Origin: Cycas panzhihuaensis
Taxonomy: Eukaryota; Cycadophyta
Reading direction: 5' to 3'
Length of the DNA stretch: 64,000 nucleotides
Assembly: GCA_023213395.1 (NCBI GenBank)
Contig: CM041465.1
Location: forward strand, 164,307,741 to 164,371,740
Positions within the stretch are counted from its first letter, which is position 1. Every line of letters begins with the position of its first letter. The position numbers and the translations under genes are program-made. Shown one piece after another: positions 11,208-22,858 of this stretch. The notes beneath the pieces were generated by a model. It was not told the origin of the DNA and did not search any database. It saw only the letters and a list, made by a program, of their open reading frames with translations.

Positions 11208-11590
11208 CAGGCACCAAGACTATCTATATGGTTTGATCTGTTGTATAGGGCAAACCACCATTATTGGAGAGTATTCCTGAAGTCCTTTAGATTGAGTAAG
11301 CTCACATTAAATTTAAACATTGCCTTCCTTAGTCTAGTTGTATCCTCCTTGGTGGAGAGTTGGATTTTGATATGGATGTCATTGGAGATCACAGTCACAT
11401 TAACCAAGATATATTAGTATCGAGTAATGAGAGGAGTGAGAGATGTTGAGATCTAAGCTCTGTCCAACCTTTCTACTCTAAAGTTGCTTCCATGTCGATT
11501 GTTAGACCAAGTAAAGTTTAGAGGCCCCTTCCAAGGAAGTTCAGAAAGACCAAATCTATCTTTAAGATTGGAAAATGATGAGTTATCTTT

Positions 11591-11960
11591 TCAAAAAAGC
11601 CCTATGAATTTATTGCATATCTTGTTAGAAGGTGATTCCACAAAATTAAAGTCCCCCAAAAGATGAATGTGATTATGGTCTACCTGATTGTTATTTAGAG
11701 CACTTGCCAAAACTTGCCAGGACTCATGTATGATATGAGCACCAATGGAAGTATAAACCCCGATGACCCAGCAAACAAAGTGCTCCTTTTCCATTTTCAA
11801 GCACAACCAATCATGATATGGGCTTATAATATAGTGAAGCACCTCGCATTGGTTATTCCAAAGAGTAAAAAAGCCTCTAATAAGCCGATTAGGAATCATT
11901 TATTTCCAATGTGTTGAAGGCTAGATGCTGCAGGTGGTGTGCTACATGTCACTTTCAAAG
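11591..11960 (-). pseudogene. LINE ORF2 endonuclease (EEP fold) remnant
   Basis: The open stretch ends with IHLLGDFNFVESPSNK, the conserved endonuclease block GDFNxxxxxxDK that holds the Asp and Asn of the catalytic centre. The upstream IGVYTSIGAH fits the SVYxP-like segment before it. The N-terminal catalytic Glu block is not recognisable. In a live LINE this enzyme nicks the target DNA. Confidence 0.75.
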
Positions 11961-12252
11961 ATGATACGAGTTTCTATGAGAACTAGAAAGTGGGGTTTAT
12001 GTTGACATATGATACATTTTAACTTAGTGTTTACGAAAGTGGGGGTGACCAATTCTCCTAATGTTCCAGGCCATTGCTAAGAGGTTATTTTTGTCCATTG
12101 TGCTAAGATGATGTGGTGCGAGCTAGAGATTTGAGGTGAGTACAATGTGGAGTTTCTTCGCTACTGGGCAAATGATGTTATAGTTGAAGGTCATTCACAT
12201 TGGGGGATCTTCTCCATTGAGTTTCTGAGACATGATCCAAAGATTCTTCTTC

Positions 12253-13420
12253 CTACATATGCACGTCCACCAAATTACCTCGTTGGTGCCCTGTAGTAGG
12301 TACATTGAAGATTTCAAATGTTTGCCCTTGGATCAGAGCAATAGCTTTCAGTCTTTTTTTTAATTGATCTCTAGAATCATTGAAATCTAGTTGAGGAGGT
12401 TGTGTGCTTGTGAGGTAACCTTTACCTTTGTTTCTTGCTCGATTATTAACGAGTGTCCACCTGTCGTCTTGTCTTGCTTGAGTTGACATCATTTGTTGTT
12501 GTTGGCTCGCTGCTTCCAAATGGGTTTGAGGGATTGCACCATCGATGCTTGGATTATTTGTTGTCAAATACTCCTTTTCCTTATAGACCTTGTTGGTAGT
12601 TGTTTGGGTAGGATGCGTTTGGTCTAGAATAACTTTATCTCTCTAAGGGTCTTAACTAGGCAGAGCTTGAAATAGATGACAAAAGTTTTGCACATGCCCA
12701 ATGTTATGGTAAGATATGCATCTGAAGGGGACTCTTTCATAGTCCAGATTGATTTTGATTGACCCATTGGCAACCTTCATATATAGGTGCTCCTTGAGTG
12801 ATTTAGTCATATCTAGTTTGATGCACACTTTTGACACTCCTCTGGTTGTGTGATTTAAGGTGTTTTGAGTCCAACTTAATCAACTTATTCAACATGGATC
12901 TGATTTTGATAAGACATTCTTGTTCCCTAAATTCGTTGGGCAAAAATGGTAAGCAAACTGAGACTGAGATTTCTAGAGGGCCTAGGTTGCTTGGATCAAA
13001 CATTGGAAACCAACGCTAATCCAAGTTGTGCATGAACCAAGTGCCACTAGATAAGACCTTTTCTAGATCTGACATATTTGAAAAAAAGATATTGAAAAAT
13101 ACTTTTCCTTTGAGTTCAAATATGACCTTGTGTGATAAAATTGGAGTCTATGTAAATTTTGCCCATTCTTCTAGAGACTAAAGGGGGGGGATACAAATTG
13201 CTAAATTTACCGATGGGGGTTTTAGCCTGGAGTTCCATGTAGATGCTTTCAATGTCTTCGACAAAAAAGATGATGGTGTTTCCATCGTGGTCCACTATTC
13301 CTAGCAAAGCGCTTAAGAGTTCTTCATCTGTGATATTGTTCTAGTTTTCATATTGTGGAGCATGGCCCTCAGTGACTGGCACATGTGGATTGAAAATGAA
13401 GAAATCATGAATTTCATTGA
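12253..13420 (-). pseudogene. LINE ORF1 (DUF4283-like plus zinc knuckle), broken
   Basis: Minus-strand order: an N-terminal part (MLGIVDHDGNTIIFFVEDIE at 13116-13307), then RWFPMFDP, LEISVSVCLPFLPNEF and a KIRSMLNKLIKLDS segment. This resembles the plant DUF4283 module (WxxxFDP...PVWIRxPxLPxE). A CCHC knuckle C-x2-Y-x4-H-x4-C follows (RCISYHNIGHVQNFCH), with its second Cys changed to Tyr. A low-complexity Gln-rich tail occupies 12253-12567. ORF1 proteins bind element RNA. Frameshifts break it into at least three pieces. Confidence 0.75.
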
Positions 13421-14083
13421 AGATGTTATTTTGTTGGTTGATTAATAATCCAAATTGTGCATGTTTTTTTTCAGAGACGTTTTTGAAGGGATTCTGAAGC
13501 CCAATTCGATTGGGACCTTAGATCTTATCTAATATTATTTGCACGTATTGGATCTTGCTCTATAGTGTTTAAAGGCTATCAACAAACAAAAAAAGGGCTC
13601 CATGGACTGTTGAAAATGTAGATTAAAGCATAAACAATGTTGCATACCTCCCAGCCAAGAGCCACTATTGCAGATCTGCGGAGAAAGATTGGATGCAATT
13701 GCATACAGCGACATGCAAGAACATGCAGCCCTAAAAATAGTGAATGGAATATTTGGAGCACTATAACACCCCAAGTGTAATGTGATCCCTTCCTAACCGA
13801 GGGCCATTGTTGCAAATCAGTGGGAAGCATGCAGCCACAAACAAACGTGGGAGCTCTGTGTAGAATGTGCAAGAATCTGTATTGCCCCGAGTCTGCTATG
13901 TTCCTCTGTTCCCAGATATTGCTCGACGATAAAGAGGGCCGCCTCCCACCAAAAGATCAATTCGCAGTCGAAGTGAGGACTGACCACCCACGAGTTTCCT
14001 GAATCCTCCCGAGCCAGAGAATAAAGAAGAAAGGCTGCTTGGCGAAGCTCCTCTGTGCCCAGCGGGGAGCTTGCGTGAGAAAG

Positions 14084-14127
14084 GCAACGACCAAACCGGA
14101 GAAGCGCTTTTATGGTTTGGTCGTTGC
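14084..14127. repeat. perfect 14-bp inverted repeat (stem-loop)
   Basis: The arms gcaacgaccaaacc (14084-14097) and ggtttggtcgttgc (14114-14127) are exact complements around a 16-base loop. No T run follows that would suggest a terminator. In this element-rich setting it may be a structural element of the LINE 5' end or chance. Confidence 0.75.
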
Positions 14128-14209
14128 TCTTTATCCGTGGCATCTGTGTACTGATTCCTGTGTACTGCATTTATACGACCAGAGCCGAACTTAGTTGCAA
14201 ATTGCATGT

Positions 14210-14320
14210 CCCCGCTTGCCCGTTAGAACTTCATAGAGATGTTATTCGCTTCTAATTCTTGCCTTGAACTCTGCTCCCGGCTTGCTCGTTGGGATTTCAT
14301 GGAGACGTTATTCTGGCCTC
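14210..14320. repeat. two tandem copies of a 66-bp unit
   Basis: The segment starting gcttgcccgtt at 14214 recurs as gcttgctcgtt at 14280. Both are followed by a closely similar ttcat-gaga-gttattc stretch. Period 66. The copies are diverged, so this is an old duplication. Confidence 0.65.
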
Positions 14321-14470
14321 GAAGGCTGCTATGGGATGAATGCCTTCACCTGATACGGGGGGTGATGTCGATTCTGTTAGCTCCCATGCGACCGCTCTCC
14401 TCGCTAATTCGTACATAGTGTTGTATAGTGCTCCACCTCAAATCCAATCCGTTCCAAGATGGGCTCGACT

Positions 14471-15299
14471 CCATGCAGTGATTAATTAAGCTACAATCTG
14501 CAATAAAAACTCACTTTTCCATGAGTGTCATCAGGCATTTTGCTCTTATCCCAATGTAGCAGACTCGGCCCAATAATTCAATAGAATAACAGGTATTTAG
14601 TAGTAAATTCAAGTTGCAACGGCACTCATGATGTACAATCTCTAAGAAAATACATATAAGAATTACACATTCCACGATAGTAGATCACAAAATGCCAAGG
14701 GACTTAAGTGCATAGTCCAAAACTTAATCCATAATCGAAGAAAATAAAACTCAAAATTTTGTTCTAACATGAACTTCTCTTTTACTAGCTAAAGAAATAG
14801 CTTTATCTAGAGTTGACCAATTATTTAGTTCTTTATAGATTTTTATTAAGAAATATTATAAACTAAACATTAAATTTATTTAAAATCATATTTTTTCATA
14901 TTTTTGCCACAAATTTAAGGTTTTTAAGGGCATTGTACAATCTATGTATATATTAAGCCATACAACATCCTAAAATCAACTTCTTGTTGTTTCTAAGCTC
15001 GATTTTAGAAGTGTAAAACCATATGGGTAGATTCTACCCATACGACTAGAATTTAACCCTTCATGAGTTGTGGGGCCCACTCGATTGTTATTTAGTCTTG
15101 TACAAAACCCACACAACCATACAATTGTAGTAGAGCCATATAGTAACTCTATGGCAACTCATTTAAACAATTTCATCTTCCTACAATTAATCTCTAGACT
15201 TTAATTCATTTTTTGAATTAAAAAATATGAGTAAATAAAATTTTATTTCAACGTTTAAGTAAGAAAATATAACATATGTAACTTAGTACCTTGACTACT
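14471..15299. other. AT-rich intergenic stretch, nothing identifiable
   Basis: No open frame of note, RNA gene or terminal repeat is visible here. It may include the inner or distal part of the gypsy LTR that ends at 15705, whose other boundary I could not find. Confidence 0.4.
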
Positions 15300-15718
15300 T
15301 TGGTGCATACTGTTTATTGATTGAGAACTGGCGTAAGTTGTCTTGATGAAGTACTAATGAAGTAATTTGAGTTGTTTTTTATTCATCTTAACTCTTTACT
15401 TTAATGGTATTGTTCCACTAATGATGGCACAATCTTATGTTCTTACTATATACTTATATAGGAGAATTCTTGTCTTAGAGGGAGTCTCTACTAAGAACCT
15501 TTTTTCTTAATTGTCCAATAAGAAAGCACCTCTTATGCACCATTTTTAAGGGTGGACTTTATATCTTAACTTTTTAATGAGAGGTTTTCTTAATCTTTGT
15601 GCATCACTTTCTTGAGGGTCTTAGCTTTAATCACAATGTTATTAAGGAATTTTCCAACTTATGAAGAGTTTTGATCATCATCAATTAATTTTCTATCTTG
15701 TGACATCTCCCCCTACCT
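15300..15718 (-). repeat. probable Ty3/gypsy LTR end with polypurine tract (minus strand)
   Basis: On the minus strand, ggtagggggaga (15706-15718) is followed directly by TGTCACAAGATAGAAAA, the classic gypsy polypurine tract-to-LTR junction. Further in, a TATA-like tctcctatataagtat lies near 15450-15465, a plausible LTR promoter. The LTR would extend leftwards from 15705; its far end and the second LTR were not found. Upstream pol is unrecognisable. Confidence 0.5.
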
Positions 15719-16714
15719 TGGGAAGATCATGGTCCTCAATGATCAATGGTCCTTTGGTGCAAAGGTGTGTATTTGTCATGTTGCTTCCTCAATGTGTTCT
15801 CTTATTTCTTCTTTGTTCGTATATCTAATGTTTCAACTCAACTCAGTAATCACCATATATTTTATTTCTTTTCTATGAAAGTGATACAAGCAAAACCATT
15901 TATCTTTTCATCACTTTAAGATGGTCTATAATATTATGATAACATCTAATGTATTTTTAAATTACATTTGTCTACCATGATTTTCTATTGATCATCTTCA
16001 CATCTTATTTTATATGCTACTTTGTTTATTTTTGGGGCATTTTAATCACTAAGCATTTTACTATCAACCTTGGAGAACCTTTCTTATAATCTTCCACATA
16101 TGTACAAGAGGACTTAATCTATGTTGAATTTCATCCATTTTTTTCCAAAATACATATTTAGTAGGAGAGAGTTTTTAATGCATATCTTGTTAATATACAT
16201 GTGTGTACCATGGATAATATTTCAAGACAACTTATGTTGTTAAGGATAAATATGGTCTCTCTAGCATTTTAGCTCAACTTAATAATCTTCTACCTTTTTT
16301 TCTCATTTCTTGTGATAGTTTATTACACCTTTGGATGGTTAGATTGAAATAAACTTATCCTATCTATTTCTCATAATTAATCCAAACTATTCATATGAAG
16401 ATGTATATTTATATGTTCCTTTTTTTCCCCCCTAAGGTAATGCCTAATATGAAATTCAAATAAGAGGGATGCAATTTTGTCCACCTTAAAATATTTCTTC
16501 CAATTTGCATGTAGTCTTTTTTATTCATTCTTCATTCTCTTCCTTATTTATGATATTTCCATATTCCACTTAATTATGACAATCCCTAATAATTTATCAG
16601 TGGGTTTGTTTCTTTTCTTTTTCCCTTTTTTTTTGCCTTGTAGTTGCTTGTTGCTACATGCAACCTAAGTATAATAGATCTTAAAAAAAAATCCATTATT
16701 CCATGTGAATGTAG
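15719..16714. other. AT-rich stretch without recognisable genes
   Basis: Lies on the pol side of the probable gypsy LTR, so it may be decayed gypsy 3' sequence, but no integrase or chromodomain block can be read. The 63-codon plus-strand frame near 16477 is Phe-rich composition noise. T-rich runs are frequent. Confidence 0.4.
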
Positions 16715-16787
16715 GTAGATGAATTCTATTGGATAAGCATATGCATTCACAATTCTTATTTAGTTCACTTTGGTTTAAACTCATATC
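16715..16787 (+). repeat. remnant matching the 3' end of the Z LTR
   Basis: The segment gatgaattctattggataag... to ggtttaaactcat resembles 58956-59030 over about 72 bases with scattered substitutions and no large gaps. It lies where the end of the 5' LTR of Z should be. The rest of that LTR is not recognisable upstream, and no clear tRNA primer site follows, so truncation or strong decay must be assumed. Confidence 0.45.
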
Positions 16788-17811
16788 TACTATCACATTC
16801 AAGGGTTAATGAATGATTTTTAGACCTAAAGGTTTATGTGCTAGTTGTGGAGTTAGTTTTAAAGATATTGTGGGTTAAATGATTATTGAGTTTTGAGTTT
16901 AAGAACCTGCATTTGAGTTGGGTTTGGAGACATCAAACAATGAGGTAAATTATTTGTTAGGTATGATCTATGTTTAATTCAAAAATAAAAAATAAAACAT
17001 GGAGATTGTGAAAAATGTTGAGTACTAGATAATTAGATAATTCGCTAGTAGAATATTGTAAATGCTTGGGGTCTATTTATACTTCCTTGTTTTGTAAATT
17101 CAAATTTGTGCATTTAAATATTGTTGAAATTTTGAGGAGAAAAAGAAAGGGCTATGAAAGTTGTAGAGATTTGTGGAACACAATTATTAGGCCACGGGTC
17201 CATTTGAAGACTGTGGAAGTGCATTTTGAAAGTGTTAAAGATTAGAAGTTAGGGCACAATGCTAATTTGTCATGTGAAGAGTCCTAGTTAAGGATAAACA
17301 TGATTTATTAAGGGATTTAAATCCCAAAATTGATTGTAGTTACTGCTTGAGGAGTTTGAGGTTAGATGTAAGGGCATAGTGGTGAATTTCTTATGGTGTA
17401 GAGATTATAGCAATTATGTGAGACGTGAACACACTTGAAGTGCAGATCCATGGTGTGATAAGCCATTCCCAAAAGAGAAAAATGATATTCTAGTATGCAA
17501 CATCATTTCCCATTGATAGTTCAAAGCGAGAGCAAAATAAAGTCAAAGAAGATGGCACAATGGATGATTCTAAATTTAAAGAAGCTTGATCTTAATGCAT
17601 AAGGTAGTTACTAGATTTGTGTAAGATACCATTACCAAAAGATTCAATCAAAGGCAGATTCAATTTATTGTAGATATAATTTGTCACAAAATATTATTCA
17701 ACAAAAATTTAAAATTTAAAGGTGATCAAAACAAATTTTGATTTCTAAAGTTATATCACATCAAATCATTTTTTATAATTTTTTGGAATCTGATTTTTGA
17801 AAAGCAGTGAG
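16788..17811 (+). other. untranslated leader of element Z, left part
   Basis: About 1 kb of AT-rich sequence without open frames between the putative LTR end and the insertion site of T. It ends with gtgag (17807-17811), the left target duplication of T. Confidence 0.45.
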
Positions 17812-18303
17812 TGAAAGAGGGAGGATTAGTCCTAGTTTAGACCTAGGTTCCAATCTCACTTACATGTACAATGCATAATATTCAATCAATAACATTTAAT
17901 AAACATTTCAACAAAGGAGGCAATGAATTACTCAAAAGTTCCAAAATAATCACTTTCATTAAATCTTAATGAAGATACATTACAAGATACATATTACAAA
18001 TAAAAGCCTCATATATACAAAAAAATAGGCAGTTACAAGAATCTTATGGAATAATAAATGTAAGACCATGTAATGTAACAATTAGTACCTTGCATAATTA
18101 AATCACATTTATATTATTTTAATGTTATGAGTAAAAGCACCCCCACACACATACACTCATAACATTAAGTTGTAACCTAACCTATTTATAATAATAACAC
18201 CCTCAACACAAATTAATTACAAGACATTACAAATGTACAATATAATTGATCATCTATGAATTAATAAATTCAATCATTAATTCTTATATCACCCTCCCTT
18301 AAT
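17812..18303 (-). repeat. 3' LTR of T and its polypurine tract
   Basis: Plus-strand TGAAAGAGGGAGG...TTCTTATATCA, 480 bp, equal in length to the partner at 24600-25079 and alignable along its whole length. The adjacent minus-strand cattaagggaggg at 18292-18303 is the polypurine tract used to prime plus-strand DNA. Confidence 0.93.
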
Positions 18304-20100
18304 GATGAGTTTATTAATTATGACACCGAGGTCAAGCCAAAACCTTTTAAATTTGTCACGAGAGAGTAATTTTGTGAATATATTTGTTATCTAATCATTG
18401 GTAGGCTTGTAGACCAAATCTATTTCACCATCTATATATGTTCCCTAACGAAGTGATGGTAAACCTCGATGTGTTTTGTCTTAGCATGGAACACAAGATT
18501 CTTGGTCAATTTAAGAATACTTTGATTACCACATAACAGTTGTGTAGCTTGTGTCTAACTAATTCTAAGCTCTTTAAGAATCCTTCTAAGCTAGATAGCC
18601 TTAGTAGTTGCACTAACGACGATTTTATACTTAGCTTTAGTTGAAGGTAAAACAATATTAGACTGGTTTTTATAACACTATAAAGTTGTAATAAAACCCG
18701 AGTTAAAATAATAGCTTGAGGTTGATCTATGACTATCTTTACATCTAAGCCAATCTTCATCTATATAACCTATCAATAAAAGATTATCCATATAAAAGTA
18801 ATCAAGTCCAAATTAGAGAGTACTCGAAAGATATCTTAGGATCCTCATTATTGCTTTCCAATGTGATGTTTTGGGTTATATCATGAGCCTTAAGCATATT
18901 CCAACAACATATGCAATATCATATCAAGTATGAGTGAGGTAAATTAATTTCCCCACAAGTTGCCTATACAATGTAGAATCCATCAGTTTTCCATGCTTAT
19001 CAATGTCCAATTTTAGTCATATCTTCATAGGAGTTGGTGATGTTTTTTACTCTTCCATCCTAAATTTCTAAAGAATGTCCTTCGCATATTTAGACTATGA
19101 GAGGAAGATATGGCATAGCTTCTACCAAACTTCCATGCCAAGAAAGTAGTGTAGCAACCTAAGGCCAATCATCTCAAAGTTATTATTTAATTCTCCTTGG
19201 AGATTTGTAATCCACTCCATGTCATTATCAGTTATCAACATAAAGTAAAACTAGAATGATCGAACCATTATAAATTTTGATATATAGATTTGGGTCTAAA
19301 GATGAGTAAATGAGTTTATGCTTTTGAAAATATTCATCAATTTTTACTTACTAAGCATGAGATGATTTCTTAAGGCCATACGGGGCCTTTTTTGACTTAT
19401 AGACTAGGTACTATTTTCCTCAAATAATAAAGCTAGGAGGTTGATTTAAATATATTTTTTCTTGAAAATCACCATTCAAGAAGGCACTTTTTACATCCAT
19501 TTGATAAATAGGCTAATTGAATTGAGCTACAAGTGCCAAAACAAGCCTAACTATGGTTATATTGGTGACTGGTGTAAAAGTATCGTCATAATCAATATCT
19601 TCAATCTGCTTAAAATCTTTAGGGACCAAACGTTCTTTATATCGCTGAATAGAGCCATCAATATGAAATTTTGTTTTATAAATCCATCTATAATCAATAG
19701 GTTTCTTATTTTCAGGCAGCTCAACAAGCTTCCATATATCATTTTATAAAATGGAATCCATCTCTTCATTCATAGTTACTTGTTACTTTTAATCTATAAC
19801 AACTTCCTTAAAAGTGGCTAGTTAAATAGTTGATAACACTTTCGCTATTAAGGTGAAGTTAATAGATAACTTGTATTTTGATTGTCTCTTTATTTATTGA
19901 GGTAGTGAAGGAGCAAAAGAGATTGTCTGCATATATCATTTAAGTAACCACTTTGAAGTAGTCTCAATTCGGATGCCTTTTAAAAGATTGATTGGAGTTG
20001 ATGTAGATGTAGAGGTAGGTGGTATAGATGATGTACTATAATTATATGTTGATGAAGGAGGTATTTATTCTATAAGAACACTTTGAGAAGTAGGAGGAGC
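18304..20100 (-). pseudogene. copia RT and RNase H of T, broken
   Basis: Minus-strand blocks include KAPYGLKKSSHA near 19370 (the YGLKQAPRAW motif) and LVLLYVDN near 19230 (the YVDD catalytic site with its last Asp changed to Asn). The RNase H part runs to just before the polypurine tract. Stops and small indels interrupt every block. Frames of 84, 95 and 70 codons seen here on either strand are fragments or shadows. Confidence 0.8.
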
Positions 20101-20249
20101 AGTAGGTGCTTTTTTATATTGTTCATCAAAGAATGAGATTTGTGTGATATCTAAATCTTGGTTCTCTTATAAGAAAATAACATCCTGATATGTATATATT
20201 TACTTGGTGGTAGGATCATATAGTTTGTACACTTTACGGCTAGGTTGAT

Positions 20250-21100
20250 AACCAATAAATATACATTTTCTACTCTTATCATATAGCTTTTTCTTTTGTT
20301 TTTTTAGTATAAGCACATATGCTATACAACCAAAAGTGCATAAATATGAGACCATGGGCTTTTGACCTGACTAGGCCTCTTCATAAGTAATGTTCAATAT
20401 TGCCTTAGTTGGACTTATATTTATAAGAGAAAGAGTTGTATGAAGGGCTTCTACCCAAAATTGAAGTCCCAAATTCTTGGTAGAAAATATGGTTTTGCCT
20501 TTGCTAACCAAGGTCCAATTCATTCTCTTAACAACTCCATTTTGTTGAGGTATACAAGGGGTAGAAAATTGTTATTTAATACTATAATCCTTGTAAATTT
20601 GGGTGAATTCATTTGATATATATTCACCTCCATTATTACAACAAAGGATTTTGATTGGCTTTATAGATTTTAACTCAACGCCATGCCTGAATTCTTTAAA
20701 CTTGTCAAAAGCTTCTAATTGCTGCTTAAAAAAATATATCCATACTTTTTTGGAATAATCATCAATGAATGTAATGAAATAACTATAGCCTCCAAAGGAT
20801 ATTTATAATATGGACCCATAGATATTTGAATATACTAGGCCTAAAGGTTCCTTGTCACGCCAAGCTCTTCCATCTGACCTACATAAAGACCGATGATATT
20901 TCCCCATAATACAAGTCTCACAAATACATTCAGTCTACTTTATATTTGGTATGCCATGTACCATATTTAGTTTATAAAGCATATGAAGGCTATTCATGTT
21001 CAAGTGACCTAAGCATTAATGCTATAACTAGTCTTTTGGAAGTCTTTGAGTAACAAATGCTTTTGAAGTAAATTGATCATCTGAATAAGAAGTTAAAGCA
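20250..21100 (-). pseudogene. copia integrase of T, broken
   Basis: The zinc-binding end shows CETCIMGKYHRSL around 20910-20940, and the SDGRAWRDKEPL stretch follows. The core ends with STPCIPQQNGVVKR near 20530-20570, equivalent to STPYTPQQNGVVER. The catalytic Asp regions are decayed. Order on the minus strand is correct between protease and RT. Confidence 0.82.
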
Positions 21101-21330
21101 CAAGGATCAGAAATGGAAGTTAAATTACTACAAGAACCAAATTCATGTGACTAGATCAAAGGTCTAATTACTACATCAAGCTTGTATAGTCCTTGATCTT
21201 CATATCCTGAGGTAATTATGTTTCCTTTCATATTTTTAATCAGGCATTTTCTAAGATGGCTAAACAAAACATCAAAGTTTTGCTTATTTATCTAGCTAAT
21301 AGATAGTAGATTATATGTCATCCCAGGTAC

Positions 21331-21579
21331 CTAGAAAATATTGTTGAGATGATGTGGAGTACTTGAATTCTTTAATGGTATAGGAATATTGCCAATCTTT
21401 ATTACCTCTAAGATAGCATCATCTCCAAAAGTAACAGATTGATCCTGAATTAGTCTTATATTAGCGAGAAGTTCTTCTAAACTAGTCATATGTCGTAAGA
21501 CACCTGAATCGGTCAACCAAGATATATTAGAATGTTGAGCTATTAAAACAACAAAGAAGAGATTTTGAGAATTAGACAT
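21331..21579 (-). pseudogene. copia protease of T (open 82-codon stretch)
   Basis: Contains SWLTDSGVLRHMTSLEELL, the copia protease motif WLxDSGASxHMT with the catalytic Asp-Ser-Gly intact but the following Ala-Ser changed. SVTFGDDAILEVIKIGNIPI is the next conserved strand block. It is bounded by stops, so it is a fragment of the gag-pol frame. Confidence 0.85.
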
Positions 21580-21849
21580 ATGGCCTCCTTAATTTTGATT
21601 CTATCTTAGGTTGTGATTCCTATTCTATTGGTTACCTTAAGGAGCATTTTAAATTTGTCTTCTTAGTCCTTAATAATTAGGCTAATTTTATTTATGTGGT
21701 TCCTGATAATTACTGCATCCATGATTCTAATTACCTCATATGGTAGGGTGATTTAGAAACTTTTATTGTTGAAGGCTAGCTCTCTTTTTTTTATAATCAA
21801 GTGGAATATGTTTAGATTTGTTATAATAATAAAAAATAACCTAAGGATT

Positions 21850-22858
21850 ATATGGTGGTTGAGGCTGATGTTGTTAATATAGGTTATAAATGTTGGCATA
21901 GAAGATGAAGCACCTTGATTACTTAATTAATTTTGAATGGATTCTTCTTGGAGCAATAGACCCTCAAACATATTAAAGTCAATAGTAGTAATTTAATCTA
22001 TATGTGACACACTAGATATGAAAGAATTATATCTAGGTGAAGGAAATATGGATCTAGGAGATAAATCACTCACATGTACAAAATGGTAATAGAGAATGAA
22101 AAAGAAAATGAAATAAGATATGAGAGCAAGCTTAGAAGTAAGAATAAATAATAACTCCCTCCTTGAAATTTTACCTTTTATTATTGAGGTTGAGCATTAT
22201 GATTAGGATTTTCCTACCTAATAACATAAACCCAAAATTACATCTAAATGCACATAAAATATATTTCATTAAGAGATTAACGCTAATAATATATCCTAAG
22301 GCCACATAATTAATCTACACAAATGGCCTTGATACATTAACCTCTTTCACTATGTGGTAAAACATTAACTATGCAAGATATGAGGTCATTATCATTTGGT
22401 GGCTAATACATCACTATTAACTTATTCTTAATCACTTTGATCTAGGACAAATGACCTGTAATAGATCCTATAAATGGAATGAAGTAAAGATGGGCTTTAA
22501 GCATTACTACCCTAACATTGTCCTTCCTCTCATAAAGTGTATAAATAATATTCCAAGCATCAGCAGAGGTAGGGGCTTATTCAATATTCTGGTCGATATT
22601 ATCTTTATAGGACATATATAAAAAGGAAAGGGAAACTTTATCAAATTCTTCAAAGAAAGTTACAACATCTAGATAAGGAGAAATGAGATTCAGAGGGTCA
22701 TTAGGACTTTCAATGGGAATTGGAATAAGAATTTTTCCAAAAACATAAGACCAAAGTTTATTTCTTATCAATACATTCTTGACTTATTTCTTCTAAGCTA
22801 AAAAATTATCACTACTAGAGAGTTTAATTATATTAGATGTAATTATTTGAAGTGCCAT
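21850..22858 (-). pseudogene. copia gag of T, broken
   Basis: The frame probably starts at the ATG whose complement is at 22856-22858, opening MALQIITSNIIKLSSSDNF. NKLWSYVFGKILIPIPIESP, TSADAWNIIYTLYERKDNVR and a capsid-like helical region follow in order. This is a UBN2-type copia Gag. A zinc knuckle is expected near 21.7-21.9 kb but cannot be read with confidence. Confidence 0.7.

Larger units (their letters stand above)
8160..13550 (-). mobile_element. plant LINE (non-LTR retrotransposon), decayed
   Basis: Read on the minus strand from about 13.4 kb leftwards there is an ORF1 with DUF4283-like and zinc-knuckle parts. An apurinic-type endonuclease, a LINE reverse transcriptase and the plant LINE C-terminal region follow, which is canonical plant L1-like order. 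Stops and frameshifts are frequent. The 3' end is set by loss of recognisable sequence near the TA repeat. The 5' end is set where composition changes near 13.55 kb. Both ends are approximate. Confidence 0.8.
13551..14470. other. GC-richer block, possible LINE 5' UTR/promoter
   Basis: Composition changes sharply to GC-rich here compared with both flanks. Several overlapping minus-strand frames of 79-117 codons exist but overlap each other and resemble nothing I know. A diverged duplicate of a ~45-bp segment (ccaagagccactattgcag at 13659, and a similar gagggccattgttgcaaatc at 13800) is visible. Position directly upstream of LINE ORF1 suggests its 5' UTR. A host promoter fragment is the alternative. 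Confidence 0.4.

Noticed and set aside
14084-14127. Rho-independent terminator or tRNA-like structure
   Set aside because: No T run, no tRNA box motifs, and the genome is a plant nuclear one.
13535-14207. Host gene encoded by overlapping frames of 79-117 codons
   Set aside because: Frames overlap in several phases, no domain is visible, and GC-rich composition alone lengthens open frames.
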